A DNA stretch of 12,702 nucleotides from positions 1 to 12,702 of the forward strand of contig CAJFPI010000083.1 in the NCBI GenBank assembly GCA_904398675.1. Reading direction: 5' to 3'. The translations under genes were made by a program, and so were the position numbers. The stretch is from an uncultured Oscillospiraceae bacterium. Lineage in GTDB: Bacteria; Bacillota; Clostridia; Oscillospirales; Oscillospiraceae. The notes under the pieces are model-generated. The model was not told the DNA's origin, ran no database searches, and was given only the letters and a program-made list of their open reading frames with translations. Shown piece after piece: positions 1 to 4,585 of the stretch (positions are counted from its first letter, which is position 1; the number at the start of each line of letters is the position of its first letter).

Positions 1-167
1 AGCACCGGGAAGGCCCTGCGCAGGGCCTTCCGCCATCGTACCGATGGCGGCGAAACATTCTGCCGCTGGTTGACGCTCCGGGCGCAGTGGGTGCAGAAAG
101 AGGCCCCCTCCGGCAAAAGAGCGCCGCAGTGAGGGCATGCCTGCTGTCCATTCTGTTTTTCTGCCAT
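1..167 (-). CDS. Zinc-ribbon protein, N-terminal part (runs off the left edge)
   Basis: Reading the minus strand from the ATG at 167-165 gives 55 uninterrupted codons to the window edge; the rest of the gene lies outside. The visible protein starts MAEKQNGQQACPHCG and has two CxxC knuckles (C11/C14 and C25/C28), a classic zinc-ribbon. The knuckle positions are the same as in the N-terminal ribbon of the LRR kinase at 4586. A short basic stretch (RWRKALRRAF) follows just before the edge, as often occurs ahead of a transmembrane helix in small clostridial zinc-ribbon membrane proteins, but the helix itself is not visible. The start lies 1 nt after the stop codon of the kinase gene, so the two are almost certainly translationally coupled. 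Function is unknown; a structural or regulatory partner of the kinase is likely. Confidence 0.75.
   Translation of the reverse strand, partial: MAEKQNGQQACPHCGALLPEGASFCTHCARSVNQRQNVSPPSVRWRKALRRAFPV
10..50. repeat. Two adjacent perfect inverted repeats inside the zinc-ribbon gene
   Basis: Positions 10-29 are a perfect 20-bp palindrome (AAGGCCCTG-CG-CAGGGCCTT). Positions 30-50 are a second inverted repeat with 9-bp arms CCGCCATCG/CGATGGCGG around a 3-nt loop. They abut each other and both lie within the open frame of the partial minus-strand gene. They could form two stacked hairpins in the mRNA, or simply reflect coding of basic and alanine-rich residues. No U-tract follows on either strand, so I do not call a terminator. 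Confidence 0.6.
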
Positions 168-168
168 A

Positions 169-867
169 TCAAAGCGCCTCCATCAGCCGCAGGACGTTTT
201 TATACCGCTTTGCCGGACTTACCCGGGTACACCGCTCCACCACCCGTCCCAGATGCCCGCCCGCCGGCTTTCGTGAGGGGTGTTCCCCGGTGAGCATCAC
301 GTTGATAAGGATGCCCAGGGAGTAGATGTCCGTCCGGGTGTCGGACTGGGACAGGCCGTACTGCTCCGGGGCGGCAAAGCCGGTGGTGCCCAGGATCTGG
401 GTGTCGTTTTCGTTTTCCTCCTTGTAGAGCCGGGCGGCGTCAAAGTCGATGAGGATGGCGTCGCTGCCCCGGAGGATCACGTTTTCCGGCTTGATGTCCC
501 GGTGGACGGCGGCCATGGAGTGGAGAACCCACAGCGCCCGGCACAGCTGGGTGACGATCCGCCGCGTCTCCTCCGGGGAAAAAAGAGCGTCCTGCAGAAG
601 AAATCCCAGGGTATCCCCCTGAATATACTCCTCCAGAACCAGGTTTTTCTCCCCCTCTGTAGCGACCTCCAGTATTTTGGGCAGATTGGGGCAGGTGTAG
701 TGCAGCAGCTTGTGATAAACCTCCGCATTTCCGAAAAACTGCCGCAGGATGATCTTCTGGCCTGTGGCTCTGTGCTTTATGAGATGTACGCTGCCGCGGC
801 TGCTCTCCTTCAAAAGGCGGACGTGGTCAAATTCCTCATGCAGTGCGTTTTTAAGCCATGCGTAAAT
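169..867 (-). CDS. Small cytoplasmic Ser/Thr protein kinase with atypical ATP site
   Basis: A Hanks-type kinase catalytic domain with almost nothing else (about 232 aa, no membrane segment). Visible motifs are the catalytic loop HRDIKPEN, the metal-site motif as DFD instead of DFG, the activation-segment end AAPEQYG, and the helix-F motif DIYSLG. The glycine-rich loop is degenerate (LLKESSRGSV), and the usual beta-3 lysine aligns with an arginine in KIILRQF. The first conventional start is TTG at 813, but it would cut into the first N-lobe strand. The frame is open upstream to the stop at 894-892, and the extra residues (YAWLKNALHEEFDHVRL) look like a normal kinase N-terminus. No ATG/GTG/TTG occurs there, but ATT at 867-865 sits 5 nt after a strong GGAGGGG ribosome site (879-873), so I place the start there. 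It is probably co-expressed with the zinc-ribbon gene downstream and is divergent from the XRE regulator. Confidence 0.88.
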   Translation of the reverse strand: MYAWLKNALHEEFDHVRLLKESSRGSVHLIKHRATGQKIILRQFFGNAEVYHKLLHYTCPNLPKILEVATEGEKNLVLEEYIQGDTLGFLLQDALFSPEETRRIVTQLCRALWVLHSMAAVHRDIKPENVILRGSDAILIDFDAARLYKEENENDTQILGTTGFAAPEQYGLSQSDTRTDIYSLGILINVMLTGEHPSRKPAGGHLGRVVERCTRVSPAKRYKNVLRLMEAL

Positions 868-980
868 AGCGACCCCTCCATAATGGGAACACTATGCAGC
901 GAGCATATTGTTTTCCCGGATAAAGTGTTGTAAATTGATTGTAAACCATTTTCTTTTTAAAGTAAAGGGGGTGCAAAAGA
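868..980. promoter_or_regulatory. Divergent intergenic promoter region with TTGTAAA direct repeat
   Basis: This AT-rich stretch, unlike the GC-rich genes around it, must carry the promoters of both the minus-strand kinase pair and the plus-strand XRE gene. It contains TTGTAAA twice, at 928-934 and 939-945, 11 bp apart start to start, which places both copies on about the same face of the helix. Read on the minus strand these are TTTACAA, close to a -35 element. I could not pick a convincing full -35/-10 pair for either direction. The direct repeat is a candidate operator, perhaps for the adjacent XRE protein (inference). Ribosome sites are visible at both ends: GGAGGGG for the kinase (minus strand, 879-873) and AAAGGGGG (965-972) for the XRE gene. 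Confidence 0.45.
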
Positions 981-1406
981 TTGAAAGAGAAATCGACAAG
1001 CGATCTCAGCGAGGAGCTGATGGGACCCTCGGACATCGACGCCTATCTGAAGGGTAACCAGGCGCTGTTTTGCGACCAGGACATTGCCGGGCTGCTCAGT
1101 GCCATGTTTGCCAGGCAGGAGCTCACCAAGGCGGAGCTGGCCCGGCGGGCGGGCATGAGCGAGGTGTATCTCCACCAGGTCTTTTCCGGCCGTCGAAATC
1201 CCTCCCGCGACCGTCTTCTGTGCCTGTGCGTCGGCATGGGGGCCGCTCTGGAGGACACCCAGCGCCTGCTGCAGCAGGCGTCCTACGCCCAGCTTTATCC
1301 CAGGATCCGGCGGGATGCCATCATTATCCACGGCATCCTGCACCAGATCGATCTGGACGGCATCAACGACAAGCTCTTTGCGGAAAACGAAAAGACCCTG
1401 TCCTGA
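981..1406 (+). CDS. XRE-family helix-turn-helix regulator
   Basis: A 141-aa protein starting at TTG 981, 8 nt after AAAGGGGG; no better start is available. Residues about 36-96 form a lambda-Cro/XRE type helix-turn-helix: a first helix ending in LSAMFARQ, then LTKAELARRAGMSEVYLHQVFSG (turn and recognition helix), then the RRNPSRDRLL segment that packs the domain. The C-terminal part (YPRIRRDAIIIHGIL) resembles the tail of a clostridial group of small HTH proteins found next to kinase and FHA genes; that association is from memory and not checked. No sensor domain is visible. It lies head-to-head with the kinase at 867 and upstream of the SHOCT genes, so a regulatory role over one or both directions is reasonable but inferred. 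Confidence 0.85.
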   Translation: MKEKSTSDLSEELMGPSDIDAYLKGNQALFCDQDIAGLLSAMFARQELTKAELARRAGMSEVYLHQVFSGRRNPSRDRLLCLCVGMGAALEDTQRLLQQASYAQLYPRIRRDAIIIHGILHQIDLDGINDKLFAENEKTLS

Positions 1407-1423
1407 TCCGTTTCCCACGGCGC

Positions 1424-1440
1424 GCCCCGCCCGGCGGGGC
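1424..1440 (+). promoter_or_regulatory. GC-rich hairpin upstream of the DUF4234 gene
   Basis: The inverted repeat GCCCCGC-CCG-GCGGGGC lies between the XRE stop codon and the next ribosome site (AAGGAG at 1444-1449). There is no U-tract, so it is not a classical terminator. It may protect or separate the mRNA segments. The ribosome site is about 16 nt from the ATG at 1466, longer than usual, with a purine-rich AGAGAAGAGAAG stretch between. Confidence 0.4.
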
Positions 1441-1465
1441 AGAAAGGAGAAGAGAAGAGAAGAAC

Positions 1466-2926
1466 ATGAATCAAACGTCCAAATCCCTGCCCGGCCATCA
1501 GATCGCCGGCGCGGCCTTCGCCCTCATCGCCCTCATCAGCCTCTTCAAGCCGGCCTACGGCCTGTTCTCCATGTCAGGACTTCTGTGCCTGGCGGCGTAC
1601 ATCTACCTGGCCGTGGTGCTCTTTCTGGGCAAGCGGGGCGTCCTCCCGGCCATCGGTTTCCTTGTCCTGGCCGTTCTCACCCTGTCCAATTTTCTGCCGC
1701 TGGATTATTTCACACGAAGGTACGAATATGATATGATAATGTGGATCCTCGGATGCAGGCGGGCCATGCCCGGCCCCGTGGCGGCGTCCCTCCTGTACTT
1801 CGGCGGCGGGTACCTGAGCTTTTTCAACTGGTTCCATGTGATCATGTACGCCGCCGGCTACGGCTGCGCGGCGGTGGCGGCCCTCCAGGGGGAGAAGGGG
1901 CGGAAACTCCGCTTTGTGCCCCCGGCCTGCCTCCTGGCCAGCTTTGTGATCCTGTTTTTCCATATCCTGCTCATGTGGTTCGGTTTTTTTTACTACACCT
2001 TTGATCTCTCCTTCTTCGGCGTGATTTTCCGTCTGGTGCTGGTCCTTGCGGTCCATGTAATCCTGATCGCTGGGCTGTACTTTGCCGCCGACTGGTGCGT
2101 CTTCCCCAACGGCCATCCCCGGAAGGTCCCGGCCCAGGCCCCCGGCGGCTACGCCGGCGCGGGCTATAACTACGCCGGCCCCGTCCCCGGCTACACCCAG
2201 GGCGGTCCGGCGGCCCCCGCGCCCCAGCCCTACCAGAGCGCCTATGCCGGCGGCGCCGGCGTCCTGCCGGAGAGCGCCTTCATCAGCATGGCCATGCATG
2301 TGGTGCTGCTGTTCGTCACCTGCGGCATCTGGTATCTGGTGTGGATCTACCGTACCACCGCTGTGCTCAACTGCGTCCCCGGCGAGGAGGAGCGCAACCC
2401 GGCGACAAAGCTCCTCCTGTGCATGTTCATCCCCTTCTACTCCATCTACTGGGTCTATCAGAGCGCCCAGCGCATCGACAAGCTGTCCGCGGCCAACGGC
2501 CAGGCCGGCGACAGCGCCATGCTCTGCCTGATCCTTGCCATCGTTCTGGGCATTGTGGCCCCCATCATCATGCAGGACAAGATCAACAAGATCGCGGAGA
2601 TCCAGCGCGGCGGCCAGCCCCAGGGCTATCAGCCGGGTTATCAGCAGCCTACTTATCAGCAGCCAAATTATCAGCAGGGGCCTGCCCCGCAGCAGCCCTA
2701 TCAGCAGAATGGGCAGCAGTCCCATACGCCGCCCTATGCTCCGCCCTACCAGCAGCGGCTTCAGCAGTCCTGGCAGGGGACTGTCCCCCAGCAGGGCGCC
2801 ACGCCCCAGCAGGGGGGACGGCCCGACGCGGCGGAGGAGCTGAAGAAGTTCAAGGAGCTTTTGGACATGGGCGCCATTACCCAGGAGGAGTACGACGAGA
2901 AGAAAAAGCAGCTTTTGGGGCTGTAA
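1466..2926 (+). CDS. Multi-pass membrane protein with DUF4234 and SHOCT domains
   Basis: A 486-aa protein. Residues about 13-206 form five to seven hydrophobic membrane segments and end with the motif WCVFPNG at 210-216. Residues 222-268 are a Gly/Pro/Tyr/Ala-rich linker. Residues about 272-372 match DUF4234, a small membrane domain recognised by TCGIWYLVWIYRT and PFYSIYWVY. Residues 383-450 are a strongly Q/P/Y/G-rich low-complexity linker with YQQP-like units. Residues about 455-486 are a SHOCT (short C-terminal) domain with an LLDMGAITQEEYDEKK core. The N-terminal half and the SHOCT end are paralogous to the gene at 3569; the DUF4234 block is extra. The open frame extends far upstream through the XRE gene, but ATG 1466 is the first sensible start because the upstream frame is out of phase with a real gene. 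Biochemical function is unknown for DUF4234 and SHOCT; SHOCT is generally thought to mediate oligomerisation or partner binding. Confidence 0.88.
   Translation: MNQTSKSLPGHQIAGAAFALIALISLFKPAYGLFSMSGLLCLAAYIYLAVVLFLGKRGVLPAIGFLVLAVLTLSNFLPLDYFTRRYEYDMIMWILGCRRAMPGPVAASLLYFGGGYLSFFNWFHVIMYAAGYGCAAVAALQGEKGRKLRFVPPACLLASFVILFFHILLMWFGFFYYTFDLSFFGVIFRLVLVLAVHVILIAGLYFAADWCVFPNGHPRKVPAQAPGGYAGAGYNYAGPVPGYTQGGPAAPAPQPYQSAYAGGAGVLPESAFISMAMHVVLLFVTCGIWYLVWIYRTTAVLNCVPGEEERNPATKLLLCMFIPFYSIYWVYQSAQRIDKLSAANGQAGDSAMLCLILAIVLGIVAPIIMQDKINKIAEIQRGGQPQGYQPGYQQPTYQQPNYQQGPAPQQPYQQNGQQSHTPPYAPPYQQRLQQSWQGTVPQQGATPQQGGRPDAAEELKKFKELLDMGAITQEEYDEKKKQLLGL
2810..2923 (+). repeat. SHOCT-coding repeat, copy 1 (copy 2 at 4403-4516)
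   Basis: This 114-bp segment, from CAGGGGGGACGG to the end of the SHOCT codons, is repeated at 4403-4516 in the paralogous gene. By eye I count about 8 mismatches, nearly all at silent sites (only one amino-acid change, Ala/Thr). The rest of the two genes is far more diverged, so recent copying of just this end, or gene conversion, is likely. Confidence 0.8.
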
Positions 2927-2953
2927 GGCGCCCCGGCGGCGGACGCCTTTTTT
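2926..2953 (+). terminator. Possible rho-independent terminator after the DUF4234 gene
   Basis: AGGCG (2926-2930, overlapping the stop codon) pairs with CGCCT (2944-2948), with two further G-C pairs possible past one mismatch, followed at once by six T residues (2948-2953). The stem is short, so this may be a weak or partial terminator that lowers expression of the downstream genes. A second GC-rich imperfect hairpin (about 2954-2992, arms CCCG-GCGGCG / CGCCGC-GG-CGGG) follows. Confidence 0.45.
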
Positions 2954-3003
2954 CCCGGCGGCGGCCCGCTTTTGCTTGCGCGCCGCGGCGGGAAATGGTA
3001 AAG

Positions 3004-3017
3004 TGGTATTATAAAAT
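3004..3017 (+). promoter_or_regulatory. Possible -10 element upstream of the small SHOCT gene
   Basis: TATTAT (3007-3012), overlapping TATAAA (3010-3015), is a good -10 match in an abruptly AT-rich patch, just after the possible terminator. No acceptable -35 lies 16-18 bp upstream because that stretch is GC-rich. If real it would give the downstream genes their own start site. Confidence 0.3.
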
Positions 3018-3034
3018 AAAAGGGAGGAAGAAAT

Positions 3035-3547
3035 ATGTATTCAAGCTATGACGCGTTTGGCATCGGAGTCCTGATCTACTGCATCGTTGTTCTGGTGATT
3101 GCGGCGGGGCTGGGGTTCATCCCCGCCACCATCGCCAAAAACAAGGGCTATAGCTTTGGGCTCTGGTGGTTTTATGGCTGGATGCTCTTTATCGTTGCCC
3201 TGATCCACTCCCTGCTGCTGCCGGACAAGAACGCCCAGCGGAACTACCCGGGCCAGCAGGGACCTTACGCCCCGCCCCCGTCCATTCCGGGAGGGCCGGT
3301 GAACACCAGCGGACGGCCCGCTCCGCCGCCCTACCCCCATATGCCGGCCTCCTATCAGCCTCCCCAGGCGGGCCGCACCCCGCCCTATCCCCAGCAGCCC
3401 CAGGGGACCTACATGTCCCGGCAGGGGAATGCCCCTCAACAGGTGGACGCGGCGGAGGAGCTGCAGAAGTACAAGCAGCTGCTGGACAGCGGCGTGATCA
3501 CCCAGGAGGAGTTTGACGCCAAGAAAAAGCAGCTGCTGGGCATCTGA
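3035..3547 (+). CDS. Small two-TM SHOCT-domain membrane protein
   Basis: A 170-aa protein starting at ATG 3035, 7 nt after AGGGAGG. Two hydrophobic helices (about residues 8-30 and 41-62) are joined by a short basic loop (AKNKGYS), so the protein is a membrane hairpin. Residues about 70-135 are a Pro/Gly/Tyr/Gln-rich linker, probably disordered, with PPYP and YQPP motifs. Residues about 137-169 form a SHOCT domain (LLDSGVITQEEFDAKKKQLLG). This SHOCT copy is clearly more divergent than the near-identical pair in the flanking genes, so it is the older member of the set. Function is unknown; its position among two other SHOCT membrane proteins and a kinase suggests a scaffold or partner role (inference). 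Confidence 0.87.
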   Translation: MYSSYDAFGIGVLIYCIVVLVIAAGLGFIPATIAKNKGYSFGLWWFYGWMLFIVALIHSLLLPDKNAQRNYPGQQGPYAPPPSIPGGPVNTSGRPAPPPYPHMPASYQPPQAGRTPPYPQQPQGTYMSRQGNAPQQVDAAEELQKYKQLLDSGVITQEEFDAKKKQLLGI

Positions 3548-3568
3548 CCGGACAAGGGGGGAGAAGAG

Positions 3569-4519
3569 ATGACAACGCAAAAGCCGAAGGGCAATCTCCT
3601 GGCGGGGATCTGTTTCCTGCTGCTGGCCGTCAGCTGCCTGCCGGTGCTGCTGGGTTCGGAGGCGTATGCCCTTCCCGACGACTTGGCGGAGGCGGAAAAT
3701 ATCTTTATCAAGCTGCTGCCGATGGCAGTCTATATCTACCTGGGTATCGTGCTGCTGGCGAGGCGGCGGGGCGTCTGGCTGTTTGCGGGGTTCCTGGCTC
3801 TCGCGGTGATGGCACTGGGAGCCGCTGTGCCGGACCCCTGGTTCCGGGTATACTTCTCCCGGGCCCTGCCGGGGGTCAACATCCTCAACAAGATGTTCTG
3901 CACTACCGTCACGGGGGGATTCACCGGCGTCTTTTGCTGGTTTCTCTACCCCTGGTACCAGGGGGTGCTGTACGCGGCGGCCTACCTCTTTGCGGGCATC
4001 GTTGCTTTAAGGAAGGAGAAGGCCCAAAAGCTGCGGCTGGTCCCCGTGATCCTGGCTGCGGTCAGCTTTGTTTTCATGGTCTTCAGCGTCCTGCGGCCCG
4101 GCTTTGCGGAGAGATATCTGGGCTACTACTACCTGAATGCCCTGCCGCTGCTGCTGGTGGTGCTGTTCGTGGTGTTCCTGGTGTACGCGGCGCTGGCCGC
4201 CGGCCTGTTTGGGACCGCCGTGTGGTGCGTCTACCCCAACGGGAAACCGGTGGGCCAGACGCCTCCGGCCCAGGGGGCCTATCCGCCGCCCCCCGCGGGA
4301 GGACTCGGCTCCTCCGTCCGGCCCGGAACGCCGCCCTACCCCTATGCCCCTGCCTCCTACCAGCCGCCCCGGGGGCCTTATGCGCCGCCGCAGCAGCCCT
4401 GGCAGGGGGGACGGCCCGACACGGCGGAGGAGCTGAAGAAGTTCAAGGAGCTGCTGGACATGGGCGCCATCACCCAGGAGGAGTACGACGAGAAGAAAAA
4501 GCAGCTCCTGGGCCTTTAG
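3569..4519 (+). CDS. Multi-pass membrane protein with C-terminal SHOCT domain
   Basis: A 316-aa protein starting at ATG 3569, which follows the GGGGGGAG ribosome site and lies 21 nt after the previous gene. Residues about 8-29, 48-64, 68-86, 118-147, 156-175 and 191-215 are hydrophobic, giving about six membrane spans, and the span region ends in WCVYPNG (219-225). A proline-rich linker (about 229-280, with PPYPYAPASYQPP) leads to a SHOCT domain at about 285-316. It is a paralogue of the gene at 1466: the membrane half aligns (IYLGIVLLARRRGVW with IYLAVVLFLGKRGVL; KLRLVP with KLRFVP), while the DUF4234 block is absent. The SHOCT ends of the two differ by one residue over about 36. Function is unknown. 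Confidence 0.87.
   Translation: MTTQKPKGNLLAGICFLLLAVSCLPVLLGSEAYALPDDLAEAENIFIKLLPMAVYIYLGIVLLARRRGVWLFAGFLALAVMALGAAVPDPWFRVYFSRALPGVNILNKMFCTTVTGGFTGVFCWFLYPWYQGVLYAAAYLFAGIVALRKEKAQKLRLVPVILAAVSFVFMVFSVLRPGFAERYLGYYYLNALPLLLVVLFVVFLVYAALAAGLFGTAVWCVYPNGKPVGQTPPAQGAYPPPPAGGLGSSVRPGTPPYPYAPASYQPPRGPYAPPQQPWQGGRPDTAEELKKFKELLDMGAITQEEYDEKKKQLLGL
4403..4516 (+). repeat. SHOCT-coding repeat, copy 2 (copy 1 at 2810-2923)
   Basis: Second copy of the near-identical 114-bp SHOCT-coding segment. The similarity stops sharply just upstream: copy 1 has extra Q/G-rich codons between the TGGCAGGGG motif and the repeat, while in copy 2 TGGCAGGGG runs directly into it. Confidence 0.8.
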
Positions 4520-4526
4520 GACAAGA

Positions 4527-4556
4527 CGGCGGGGCGGGGCGTCTCCCGCTCCGCCG
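4527..4556 (+). promoter_or_regulatory. Stable GC hairpin between the SHOCT gene and the LRR kinase gene
   Basis: The arms CGGCGGGGCGGG (4527-4538) and CCCGCTCCGCCG (4545-4556) form a 12-bp stem with one G-U wobble around a 6-nt loop. No U-tract follows. It sits 8 nt after the previous stop codon and about 15 nt before the AGGAG of the kinase gene, so it probably acts as an mRNA-stability or expression-tuning element rather than a terminator. Confidence 0.5.
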
Positions 4557-4585
4557 CCGGACAACTGAAACAGGAGAGACACACT

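Noticed and set aside
1070..1465. N-terminal extension of the DUF4234 protein through the XRE gene
   Set aside because: The frame is open but overlaps the well-supported XRE gene out of phase, and the translated residues look like random Arg/Pro/Ala-rich shadow coding.
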